From: Alphaproteobacteria bacterium MedPE-SWcel
GTDB lineage: Bacteria; Pseudomonadota; Alphaproteobacteria; Rhodobacterales; Rhodobacteraceae
DNA: 64,000 bases
Assembly (NCBI GenBank): GCA_001874255.1
Contig: MPDC01000001.1
Span: 1 to 64,000, forward strand
Direction of reading: 5' to 3'
Within the stretch, counting starts at the first letter, position 1; each line of letters starts with the position of its first letter. This document shows, piece by piece, positions 17,112 through 25,131 of this stretch. A program made the translations under genes and the position numbers. The notes beneath the pieces are model-generated. The model was not told the origin of the DNA. It ran no database searches and worked only from the letters and a program-made list of their open reading frames with translations.

Positions 17112-17299
17112 CTGCCGCCAGCAGGGGCGCGCCCGTTCATGGATGGGAGGGGGGCAGCTCCGCAAGCGGGCCACCGGGACGGCGCCAGTCTCTGCCCTCC
17201 CGGCGGGGCCATCGCTGCCCGGGATCCCGACCGTCAGCCAGCCGAAATCGCCTTCATGAACCGTTTGGCGGTTCTTGGCACGGCCGAAGCTGCGCGACC

Positions 17300-18184
17300 C
17301 TAGCCCATCCGTTCGGATGCATAAGAGCCGGGGGAGGCCGGGAAGACGACGGTCTTGTTGCCGTTCAGAAACACCCGGCGGTGGATATGGGCGTGAATGG
17401 CGCGTGCCAGAACCTGGCTTTCCACATCCCGGCCCAGAGAGACATAGTCATTGGGCGACTGGGCATGGGTGACCCGCACGATATCCTGCTCGATGATCGG
17501 CCCCTCGTCGAGGTCGGCGGTGACGTAGTGGGAGGTCGCACCGATCAGCTTCACCCCGCGTTGAAAGGCTTGTTTGTAGGGGTTTGCACCCTTGAAGCTG
17601 GGCAGGAACGAGTGGTGGATATTGATGATCTTTCCCGACATCTTCTGGCACATCTCATCCGACAGGATTTGCATGTACCGCGCCAGCACGATCAACTCGG
17701 CGCCGGTCTCTTCGACAACAGACATGATCCGCGCCTCGGCCTCTGGCTTGTTCTGCGGTGTGACCTTGATGCAGTGGAAGGGGATGTCGTGGTTCACGAC
17801 CACCTTCTGGTATTCCATATGGTTCGAAATCACGGCGACGATATCAATCGGCAGCGCGCCAATACGCCAGCGATACAACAGATCGTTCAGGCAGTGCCCG
17901 AACCGGGACACCATGATGACGACCTTCATCTTCTCGGTCTCGTCATGGAACTCGTAGTCCATGTCAAACGGATCGGCCGCCTCTGCGAAGCCTTCGGTCA
18001 GTTTGGCGAGATCAACGGCGCGCGCGCTCTCAAAGCTGACCCGCATGAAGAAATTGCCGGTTTCCTTGTCGTCGAACTGGGCGCTGTCGGTGATGTTACA
18101 CTCGTTCTCGGCCAGGAATGTCGCGATGGCGGCGACGATTCCGCGCGTGGATCGGCAAGTTACGGTGAGGGCGTAGTTGCTCAT
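17300..18184 (-). CDS. purU: PurU, formyltetrahydrofolate deformylase
   Basis: 294 residues. N-terminal ACT domain (about 1-75), then a formyltransferase-like catalytic domain with the conserved Asn/His/Asp region: VISNHMEYQ, NIHHSFLPSFKGANPY and SHYVTADLDEGPII. It hydrolyses 10-formyl-THF to formate and THF. In NMG-pathway bacteria it accompanies the methylamine genes and releases formate from one-carbon units for energy. The ATG at 18184 starts the ACT domain; the longer frame has no ribosome site. Same strand as gmaS but 900 bases away, so probably its own promoter. Confidence 0.93.
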   Translation of the reverse strand: MSNYALTVTCRSTRGIVAAIATFLAENECNITDSAQFDDKETGNFFMRVSFESARAVDLAKLTEGFAEAADPFDMDYEFHDETEKMKVVIMVSRFGHCLNDLLYRWRIGALPIDIVAVISNHMEYQKVVVNHDIPFHCIKVTPQNKPEAEARIMSVVEETGAELIVLARYMQILSDEMCQKMSGKIINIHHSFLPSFKGANPYKQAFQRGVKLIGATSHYVTADLDEGPIIEQDIVRVTHAQSPNDYVSLGRDVESQVLARAIHAHIHRRVFLNGNKTVVFPASPGSYASERMG

Positions 18185-19083
18185 GTTAGAGGTCCTGTCG
18201 GAAAAGAATATGCGGCAATATGTGCCCATTTCGGATGGTTTATGCAAACGGATTGCACCCAATGCGCGGCGTGCAGATCCGTCCGGGGAGGGGGCGCCTG
18301 ATCCCGAAGCGGCTTCGGGCGACTGGCTCGGGGCGGAGTGACCAAATAGACCTGTTCAGTTCTGTAGACCGCCCTCCGGATTGTCAGCAATTTTGTCACC
18401 CCATGGCATATGGTGCCTCGGGACCATGGCGTCGGGAGTGGCGGAATTATATCCGTTATTGCGGAAACGCATGAGGCCCGTCATCTTGTGACCCGATATT
18501 TGCCACCCGGCAGACGGGGGCTGCGGTCAGGACATGCCTCTCCCTGAAGCGCGTCGCCCAGGGCCGCACGTGCCGCAAGACGGGTGATTTTCTGGCCGAG
18601 CTGCCCGTCAAGGGAACAAGCCGCGACTTGCGGGCCGTCCTGTGGATCGTCCGACCAACGAGAGCTAGCCATCGCAGCATACCCAGCCATCGCAGAATAC
18701 ACGGGGGCGCCGTGTGGAGCCGAGCCGGAAGGCCCGGCACCGGGAAGGGCCAGAGCGGCGGTCATGGGACGCGCCGACGAAACCCGGGGTCCGGAGTGCA
18801 TCTTGGCGGCGACCTCAAGTCCATCATTCTTCTCGCGAGCAAACAAAAGTTAAGCTGTCCCTTCCTGCGACATGGACGCGTTTCCTGACGCGGTCCTCGG
18901 AGTGAGCGTGACGGCTTTTGCAAAGGATGGCGCAGGCCGATGCGTCTTGTTGTGATCTGTTTGCGGCAAGAGGCCCGCGGCAGCTCCGGTTGTGGCCGGG
19001 GCCTCTGCAGGGCCTCGGCGCCAGGGATGCACCCCGTCCGGCGCCATCGCGGGGGCGTGCGCAGTTGCAAACGGCAGGCCGGA
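18185..19083. other. Long gap between gmaS and purU
   Basis: Nine hundred bases with no gene I can support. It must contain the purU promoter and leader. A stem CCCGAAG-CGG-CTTCGGG lies at 18303-18319 without a T-run, and an imperfect repeat of CCATGG flanks 18402-18456. The overlapping short frames on both strands look like GC-rich shadows. I looked for a riboswitch-like leader before purU and could not identify a known class. Confidence 0.45.
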
Positions 19084-20409
19084 TCAAATGTCCAATGTGG
19101 TGTCTTTTTCCCATTGGCTGAAATGGCTGACAAAGCTGTTCCATTCCTCCATCTTCATCTTGATGAAAGCGGCCGAGAACTCTTCGCCGATGGCGGCCTT
19201 CAGGCCCTTGTCCTTGTCGAATTCCCGCAAGGCATCCAGCATGTTGAGCGGCAGTTTGGGCGCCCCGCGCACCTTGTGACCCTCGGCATACATATCGATA
19301 TCATGGCGTTTGCCGGGGTCGGCCTTTGACCTCAGGCCGGACAGGCCGGCCGCGATGATGACGGCCTGCAACAGGTAGGGATTGACCGCACCATCCGGCA
19401 GCCGCAATTCGAACCTGCCGGGCCCGGGCACGCGGACCATATGGGTGCGGTTGTTGCCGGTCCAGGTGACCGTATTCGGGGCCCATGTCGCCCCGGAGAG
19501 GGTGCGGGGCGCGTTGATGCGCTTGTAGCTGTTCACGGTCGGGTTGGTGATCGCCGGCAGAGCGCTTGCGTGTTTCATGATGCCCCCGAGGAAGTGGCGC
19601 CCCTGCTCGGACAGGCCAAGCTCGGCCGTCTGGCTGCTGTCGTTGGGGTCCATCGCAAAGACATTGGTGACGCCCTCCAGATCCCAGACCGAAATATGGG
19701 CGTGACAGCCGTTGCCGGTCAGCCCTTCGACGGGTTTGGGCATGAAGGTGGCCCGGTAGCCGTGCTTTTCGGCGACGGTCTTGACCATGAACTTGAAGAA
19801 ACTGTGCTTGTCCGCCGTGGCCAGGGCGTCGTCAAAATCCCAGTTCATTTCCCACTGGCCGTTGGCGTCCTCGTGGTCGTTCTGGTAGGGGTTCCAGCCA
19901 AGCTCCAGCATGTGGTCGCTGATTTCGCGGATCACATCGAGACGGCGCATGAACGCCTGCTGATCGTAGCAGGGTTTGGCGGCTGTATCGTAGATGTCGC
20001 TGATGCGGTCGCCGTCAGGCGTCAGCAGGAAGAACTCTGCCTCGACGCCTGTCTTGACGCGTATTCCGTCGCTGGCGGCCTCGTCGATCATGCGGCGCAA
20101 GACGTTGCGCGGGGCTTGGGCGACGGGGGTGCCTTCCATGACGCAATCGGCAGGCACCCAGGCGATCTCGCGGTTCCAGGGCAGAATGATCACCGCCTCC
20201 GGGTCCGGCACCGCCAGCATGTCGGGATGAGCGGGCGTCAGGTCGAGCCAGGTGGCGAAACCGGCAAAGCCTGCCCCGTCCTGCTGCATCTCGGCAATGG
20301 CGCGCGCGGGGACAAGTTTGGCACGCTGGCCGCCGAACAGGTCGGTGAAGCTGATCATGAAGTATTTGACGTCGTTGTCGGCCGCAAATTGGGCAAGATC
20401 TGTGGTCAT
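19084..20409 (-). CDS. gmaS: GmaS, gamma-glutamylmethylamide synthetase
   Basis: 441 residues of the glutamine synthetase fold: beta-grasp domain at the start, then catalytic motifs EAEFFLL, NDHEDANGQWEMNW, GNGCHAHISVWD, NSYKRINAP and PGPGRFELRLPDGAVNPYL. By family it could be a type III-like glutamine synthetase (GlnT), but the adjacent mgsABC and mgdABCD genes mark it as GmaS, which ligates methylamine to glutamate with ATP. It is the usual marker gene for methylamine use in Roseobacters. 63 bases downstream of mgsC; last gene of the mgs unit. Confidence 0.92.
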   Translation of the reverse strand: MTTDLAQFAADNDVKYFMISFTDLFGGQRAKLVPARAIAEMQQDGAGFAGFATWLDLTPAHPDMLAVPDPEAVIILPWNREIAWVPADCVMEGTPVAQAPRNVLRRMIDEAASDGIRVKTGVEAEFFLLTPDGDRISDIYDTAAKPCYDQQAFMRRLDVIREISDHMLELGWNPYQNDHEDANGQWEMNWDFDDALATADKHSFFKFMVKTVAEKHGYRATFMPKPVEGLTGNGCHAHISVWDLEGVTNVFAMDPNDSSQTAELGLSEQGRHFLGGIMKHASALPAITNPTVNSYKRINAPRTLSGATWAPNTVTWTGNNRTHMVRVPGPGRFELRLPDGAVNPYLLQAVIIAAGLSGLRSKADPGKRHDIDMYAEGHKVRGAPKLPLNMLDALREFDKDKGLKAAIGEEFSAAFIKMKMEEWNSFVSHFSQWEKDTTLDI

Positions 20410-20472
20410 TGGCTGGGTCCCTGTGGTGGAAGGAAAGGGGCGCGTGCCAACCGGCCGCGCCCTCGTTTTTGG

Positions 20473-21816
20473 TCAGTAGGATGTGCCCGGCTTGCCCGGA
20501 TACCAATCGGTCCCGGCGAGGGGAATTTTCGCCATGGCAGCAGCCTCCATCGTCAGCGCACAGAGATCCTCCGGTTCGAGGTTGTGCAGATGGTTCTTGC
20601 CGCAGGCCCGCGCGATGGTCTGCGCTTCGAGGGTCATGACGCGCAGGTAGTTGTTCAACCGGCGTCCGCCTTCGACGGGATCAAACCGCCGCATCAGCTC
20701 CGGATCCTGCGTGGTGATCCCGGCCGGGTCCTGGCCTTCGTGCCAGTCATCATAGGCGCCGGCGGTGGTGCCGAGGGCGTTGTACTCGGCTTCCCATCTG
20801 GGATCATTGTCCCCAAGCGCAATCAGCGCCGCAGTCCCGATCGAGACCGCATCGGCGCCCAGAGCCATGGCCTTGGCCACATCGGCGCCGCTGCGGATGC
20901 CGCCCGACACGACCAGCTGAACCTCCCGGTGCAGTCCGAGATCCTGCAGCGCGCGCACGGCTTCGCCGATGCAGGCGAGGATCGGTTGGCCGACATGTTC
21001 GATGAACACATCCTGCGTCGCCGCCGTGCCGCCCTGCATGCCGTCCAGAACCACCACATCGGCGCCCGCCTTGACCGCAAGCGTTGTATCGAAATAGGGA
21101 CGCGCGCCCCCGACCTTGATATAGATCGGCACCTTCCAGCCGGTGATTTCGCGCAATTCGAGGATCTTGATTTCGAGATCATCCGGCCCGGTCCAATCCG
21201 GGTGGCGACAGGCAGATCGCTGGTCGATCCCCTTGGGAAGGTTACGCATTTCGGCAACCCTGTCGCTGATCTTCTGGCCCAGCAACATCCCGCCGCCGCC
21301 GGGTTTCGCGCCTTGGCCAACGACGATTTCAATGGCATCGGCGCGGCGCAGATCGTCGGGGTTCATCCCGTAGCGCGATGGCAGATATTGATAGACCAGC
21401 TTGTTTGAATGACCGCGTTCCTCCTTCGTCATGCCCCCGTCGCCGGTGGTGGTCGACGTGCCCGCCAGCGTGGCGCCCCGTCCCAGCGCTTCTTTTGCCG
21501 GAGCAGAGAGGGAGCCGAAGGACATTCCGGCGATGGTCACCGGAATATCCAACTGGATCGGGGTCTTTGCAAAGCGCGTGCCAAGGGTCACCGAGGTTTC
21601 GCATTTCTCGCGATAGCCTTCGAGCGGGTAGCGGGACATGGAGGCGCCAAGAAACAGCAAATCGTCGAAATGCGGCAGCTTGCGTTTCGCGCCCCCGCCG
21701 CGAATGTCATAGATGCCGGTGGCCGCCGCCCGCCGGATTTCGGCGTTGACCGGGTTTGAAAAGGTTGCGGATTGGATCGGCGTCGTGCGAGGCGCGCCAT
21801 TGCGGGGATCTGTCAT
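20473..21816 (-). CDS. mgsC: MgsC, FMN-binding subunit of N-methylglutamate synthase
   Basis: 447 residues matching the FMN-binding (glutamate synthase central) domain: IAGMSFGSLSAPAKEALGRG, GDGGM, then IEIVVGQGAKPGGGGMLLG and an FMN/phosphate region VVSGGIRSGADVAKAMALGADAVSIG. In bacterial GltB this domain is fused to the amidotransferase and GXGXG domains; here each is a separate gene. With MgsA and MgsB it transfers the methylamino group of gamma-glutamylmethylamide to form N-methylglutamate. Nine bases follow mgsB. Confidence 0.9.
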   Translation of the reverse strand: MTDPRNGAPRTTPIQSATFSNPVNAEIRRAAATGIYDIRGGGAKRKLPHFDDLLFLGASMSRYPLEGYREKCETSVTLGTRFAKTPIQLDIPVTIAGMSFGSLSAPAKEALGRGATLAGTSTTTGDGGMTKEERGHSNKLVYQYLPSRYGMNPDDLRRADAIEIVVGQGAKPGGGGMLLGQKISDRVAEMRNLPKGIDQRSACRHPDWTGPDDLEIKILELREITGWKVPIYIKVGGARPYFDTTLAVKAGADVVVLDGMQGGTAATQDVFIEHVGQPILACIGEAVRALQDLGLHREVQLVVSGGIRSGADVAKAMALGADAVSIGTAALIALGDNDPRWEAEYNALGTTAGAYDDWHEGQDPAGITTQDPELMRRFDPVEGGRRLNNYLRVMTLEAQTIARACGKNHLHNLEPEDLCALTMEAAAMAKIPLAGTDWYPGKPGTSY

Positions 21817-21825
21817 GGCTGGTCC

Positions 21826-22503
21826 TCAGTACGCGTTGTCGATTTTGAAGGTGTAGAGTTCCCGGGCAGAGCCATAGCGTTTGAACTCCTCGGGTTTTGC
21901 CGTCGCGCCCGCCCGCTCGAGAAGATCGGCAAGGAGCGCCAGATGTTCGGGCCTCATTTCCTTTTCGATACAATCCGCACCAAGCGATTTGACAGAGCCG
22001 CGCACGAACAGGCGAGCCTCGTAGAGACTGTCCCCCAGTGCTTCGCCGGCATCGCCGCAGACCACGAGAGTGCCCGATTGCGCCATGAAGGCCGACATAT
22101 GGCCGATATTGCCATGCACCACGATGTCGATGCCCTTCATGGAGATCCCGCAGCGCGACGAGGCATTGCCCTTGATGACAAGCAATCCGCCGTGACCGGT
22201 GGCGCCTGCGTATTGGCTGGCGTCGCCCTCAATCACCACTGTGCCGCTCATCATGTTCTCCGCGACGCCCGGACCGGCCGATCCCTTGATGTGGATCGTC
22301 GCCTGCTTGTTCATGCCGCCGCAATAATATCCGGTCGACCCTTTGACGGTGACCTCGATCGGCGCATCGAGGCCACAGGCGATGGCATGCGCCCCCTTGG
22401 GGTTCAGGATTTCCCAGGTGGTCTGATTGCTTGTCTCTGCCTGTGCGTGCAGGGTCGCATTCATCTCGCGCAGGGCGACCTCCGCCATATCCAATGTCTG
22501 CAT
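21826..22503 (-). CDS. mgsB: MgsB, GXGXG-domain subunit of N-methylglutamate synthase
   Basis: 225 residues forming the right-handed beta-helix GXGXG domain at the C-terminus of GltB. Repeating turns are visible: GSTGYYCGG, GSAGPGVAENMMSG, GGLLVIKGNASSRCG, GDAGEALGDS. It is a structural spacer and channel element between the amidotransferase and FMN subunits. Its start abuts the mgsA stop (22504), so translation is coupled. Relatives are called GlxC in Sinorhizobium. Confidence 0.9.
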   Translation of the reverse strand: MQTLDMAEVALREMNATLHAQAETSNQTTWEILNPKGAHAIACGLDAPIEVTVKGSTGYYCGGMNKQATIHIKGSAGPGVAENMMSGTVVIEGDASQYAGATGHGGLLVIKGNASSRCGISMKGIDIVVHGNIGHMSAFMAQSGTLVVCGDAGEALGDSLYEARLFVRGSVKSLGADCIEKEMRPEHLALLADLLERAGATAKPEEFKRYGSARELYTFKIDNAY

Positions 22504-23430
22504 CTAAGCGGCTTTCTCATGTGTGGGCTGGTCGGTATGGCTCCAGAAGTAGACGGTCGCAGGCTCTGGCTCCCAGACGCGGGCCTCTTCGATGCCGGGC
22601 AGATCGACCAGGGCGCGGTACTCGGATCCGAACGCGACGTATTGATCGGTTTCGGCCATGACGGCCGGTTTGCAGGCGATCGGGTCCCGGACGACGCCAA
22701 AGCCGTCCCTGGTGCCGACCACGAAGGTGAAGAACCCGTCGAGATCATCGAGGCTGCGCTGCAGGGCTTCGCCAAGTGTTGCGCCTTTTTGCATCTGCCA
22801 TGTCAGATAGGCGGCTCCGACCTCGGTATCGTTTTCGGTCTCGATGTGGATGCCCTCGCGGCGCAATTTACGGCGCAGGCTGTTGTGGTTGGACAGCGAG
22901 CCATTGTGCACGAGGCATTGGTCGTCGCCCGTATTGAACGGATGCGCGCCCATTGTGGTGACGGCTGATTCTGTCGCCATGCGGGTGTGGCCGATGCCGT
23001 GGCTGCCTGACATCTGCCCAATCTCAAAGCGTGCTGCCACATCTTTGGGCAGACCGACCTCCTTGTAAATCTCGAGCGCGCTGCCTCGGCTCATGATCCG
23101 AAGCGTGGGGCTGAATGTGGCAATCGCCGCGCGCGCTTTTTCGATCAGACCATCCGGCATGCTGAGAACGGCATGGGTGCTGGAAACCGTGAGCGAGACC
23201 GGGGCGCCGATGGCCTCACTCACTTTGGCATCGAGCTGCTCAAAATCGGTGTCGGGGTCATCGGATTGCACAACGATCTTCGATCTATCCTTTGAGTTAT
23301 TTGAATAAATCGCAATCCCCGCGCTGTCTGGCCCCCGGTCCGTCATGGTCACGAGCATCGTCGTCAGCAAAGCGCCCAGCTGCGGTTCAAGCGCTTTGTC
23401 TTTCAGGAATAATCCGACAATCCCACACAT
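22504..23430 (-). CDS. mgsA: MgsA, class II glutamine amidotransferase subunit
   Basis: 308 residues. The first residues MCGIVGLF give, after Met removal, the catalytic N-terminal Cys of class II amidotransferases; further motifs are SHGIGHTRMATESAVT and NGSLSNHNSLRRKL. This decides the start at 23430, with GGAGG eight bases before; the longer open frame would bury the Cys. It releases the (methyl)amino group from the gamma-amide substrate for MgsBC. First gene of mgsABC-gmaS, with 328 bases of promoter region upstream. Confidence 0.92.
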   Translation of the reverse strand: MCGIVGLFLKDKALEPQLGALLTTMLVTMTDRGPDSAGIAIYSNNSKDRSKIVVQSDDPDTDFEQLDAKVSEAIGAPVSLTVSSTHAVLSMPDGLIEKARAAIATFSPTLRIMSRGSALEIYKEVGLPKDVAARFEIGQMSGSHGIGHTRMATESAVTTMGAHPFNTGDDQCLVHNGSLSNHNSLRRKLRREGIHIETENDTEVGAAYLTWQMQKGATLGEALQRSLDDLDGFFTFVVGTRDGFGVVRDPIACKPAVMAETDQYVAFGSEYRALVDLPGIEEARVWEPEPATVYFWSHTDQPTHEKAA

Positions 23431-23758
23431 TTCGTTGTCCTCCGTGAATGTCCTGCGCGTCGCAGGTTCGCCGAATCCGACGCTATCACCCTGCGCGCAG
23501 GGGATCAACTTGGGGGAAACAAATTTTAACGAGAGGCAAAATATTTTGGCGAAATCAAAATTGCCCTGTTTCTTTTTTGACCTCGATCCCGACCACAACA
23601 GAGCAATCTCAGACAGGCTCTGTCCGGGACCGAAGGTCTGATGGGGCGGGCAAGGATTGCGGAGAGGCGGCGGCGGCCATGCTGATGTGGGGTCGAGCGT
23701 AGGGGGGGCGTGGGCTGGGCCGTGGGGCCGGCGCCCGCGCTGAACCCCTGAAAGGCGG
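23431..23758. promoter_or_regulatory. mgsA promoter region with a 12-bp palindrome
   Basis: AT-rich stretch in the centre (23515-23575) with the perfect palindrome CAAAATATTTTG at 23537-23548, about 107 bases before the mgsA start. It is a candidate operator for the XRE-cupin regulator encoded just upstream. I found no second copy before mgdA or purU by eye. Confidence 0.45.
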
Positions 23759-24412
23759 TCAGGCCTTTTGCGGGTAGCTGATGATCGACAGATACCGTGA
23801 GGGCAGTTTGATCAATTCTTCGGGGCCATGGGGGGCATCGGCGTCAAAGAACAGCGTGTCGCCGGGCTTGAGCGGGTAGACGTTGTCGCCGTGGCGGTAA
23901 TTGACCTCGCCTTCGAGCATGTAGATCGTCTCGATGCCGCCGTGCTGAAAGGTCGGAAATACATCGGATTCTTCGTTGAGTGTGATCATGTAGGGTTCGA
24001 CGATGACACCGCTGGCATTTGCGCCGATGTGGCCCAAGAGGTTGTATTGATGGTTCGCACGGGTGCCTTCGCGTTTCAGTTCAACGCCTTCGCCGGCTTT
24101 GGTGTGCACGGCGGAGCGGCCTTCCTCGAAACCGCGAAAAAAGGCGGTGATCGGCACCGACAGGGCATTGGCCAGAGTTTGCAGGGTGGTCAAAGAGGGC
24201 GAGGTATTGCCGTTTTCGATCTTGGACAGCATGCCGATGGACAGGCCCGTCGCCTCCGACAGCTCTGCCACGGTGATGTTTTGCTTGCGACGATGGGCCC
24301 GCACTTCGCGCCCGATCGCCACCTCCAGCACTTTTTCGCGGACCTCACGGAGGCTGTGCGGATCTTGGGAAAAAAGGGTGGCGGCCGATGTGCGGGTCTT
24401 CACGATGATCAC
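23759..24412 (-). CDS. XRE-cupin transcriptional regulator of the NMG cluster
   Basis: 217 residues. An HTH_3/XRE domain (about 33-95; VAELSEATGLSIGMLSKIENGNTSPSL with the recognition helix) is followed by a C-terminal cupin (about 135-215; GIETIYMLEGEVNYRHGD...PGDTLFFDADAPHGP). Regulators of this type sense small metabolites in the cupin barrel. It lies between mgdD and mgsA in the same orientation, so it most likely controls methylamine use, responding to an NMG intermediate such as gamma-glutamylmethylamide or N-methylglutamate (inference). The gap to mgdD is 164 bases. Confidence 0.85.
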   Translation of the reverse strand: MIIVKTRTSAATLFSQDPHSLREVREKVLEVAIGREVRAHRRKQNITVAELSEATGLSIGMLSKIENGNTSPSLTTLQTLANALSVPITAFFRGFEEGRSAVHTKAGEGVELKREGTRANHQYNLLGHIGANASGVIVEPYMITLNEESDVFPTFQHGGIETIYMLEGEVNYRHGDNVYPLKPGDTLFFDADAPHGPEELIKLPSRYLSIISYPQKA

Positions 24413-24576
24413 GATCCTATGCGTTCGAGGTTGGGTCTGCGGCGGTCGGTTGACCGTATCCCGTGGCAGAGCGCGAGAGTCTAGCGTCTTGACTTCGATA
24501 CCGGCGCGGCACCCGTGGCTTTGACCCTGCCGCCTGAACTCTGTCTGCCGGGGGCGCAGTCTGCGGGGGGAGGGCG

Positions 24577-25131
24577 CTAGGCAATGGATTTGGCCGCTGT
24601 GATCAGGGCATGGTGCAGCGTGCCCGCCGATGCGCGTGGGCCAAGTATACGGATATGGTCATCAGATGCACGGCGGATCACAAAACAGCCGAGCTGGTGG
24701 ATCACCGTGCGCTGCACGTCGCCCGCCGTCATTCTGCGGATCGCGACATTGCAGAGCAACTCGCACATGTCGGGCATGGCGTCTCCGGTCACATCGAAAA
24801 CCACCCAGGCGCCGGATTGCTCGGTGATGGAGGCGGCGGTGCCAAACCGGGCCTTCAACTGATCGGCGAGGTCTTCGTGGGTCGCCATGGGGGCGCCGAT
24901 CATCCATTGATCCGGTCCCATCCAGAAGCCCGCTTCGGGATCGTGCAGAACCGCCCGTCCAACCCTGGGCGCCGCACCGAGGAGGGACGTCAGCTCTGCG
25001 GTACAGGTGTCGGAGTGCCCTGTCCGCGCCGCAACGGACGCCAAGGCGACGCCGGAATTCTCCGTGATCGTCACGGTGCCGATGGTTTGCGCCTCATACC
25101 CAAGCGCCGGTGTGGGGGTCAGATCATGCAC
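24577..25131 (-). CDS. mgdD: MgdD, gamma subunit of N-methylglutamate dehydrogenase
   Basis: 184 residues similar to the sarcosine oxidase gamma subunit (SoxG of sarcosine oxidase): motifs VLHDPEAGFWMGPDQWMI, GAWVVFDVTG and RTVIHQLGCFVIRRASDDHIRILGPRASAGTLHHALI. It completes the heterotetramer. The GTG at 25131 overlaps the mgdC stop by 8 bases and has GGAG about ten bases upstream; the track to 25155 would overlap more with no gain. Confidence 0.85.
   Translation of the reverse strand: MHDLTPTPALGYEAQTIGTVTITENSGVALASVAARTGHSDTCTAELTSLLGAAPRVGRAVLHDPEAGFWMGPDQWMIGAPMATHEDLADQLKARFGTAASITEQSGAWVVFDVTGDAMPDMCELLCNVAIRRMTAGDVQRTVIHQLGCFVIRRASDDHIRILGPRASAGTLHHALITAAKSIA

Larger units (their letters stand above)
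16865..17299. other. Gap between soxH and purU
   Basis: Holds the soxH promoter on its left side and the purU 3' region on its right. The middle carries three 16-bp tandem repeats. No coding capacity I can support: the open frames are low-complexity GC shadows. Confidence 0.6.

Noticed and set aside
18185-19083. Small protein genes or a riboswitch in the long purU leader
   Set aside because: Frames on both strands lack ribosome sites and families, and I could not match a known riboswitch core by eye.
19441-21408. 655-codon frame opposite gmaS and mgsC
   Set aside because: Crosses two well-supported genes; no motif.
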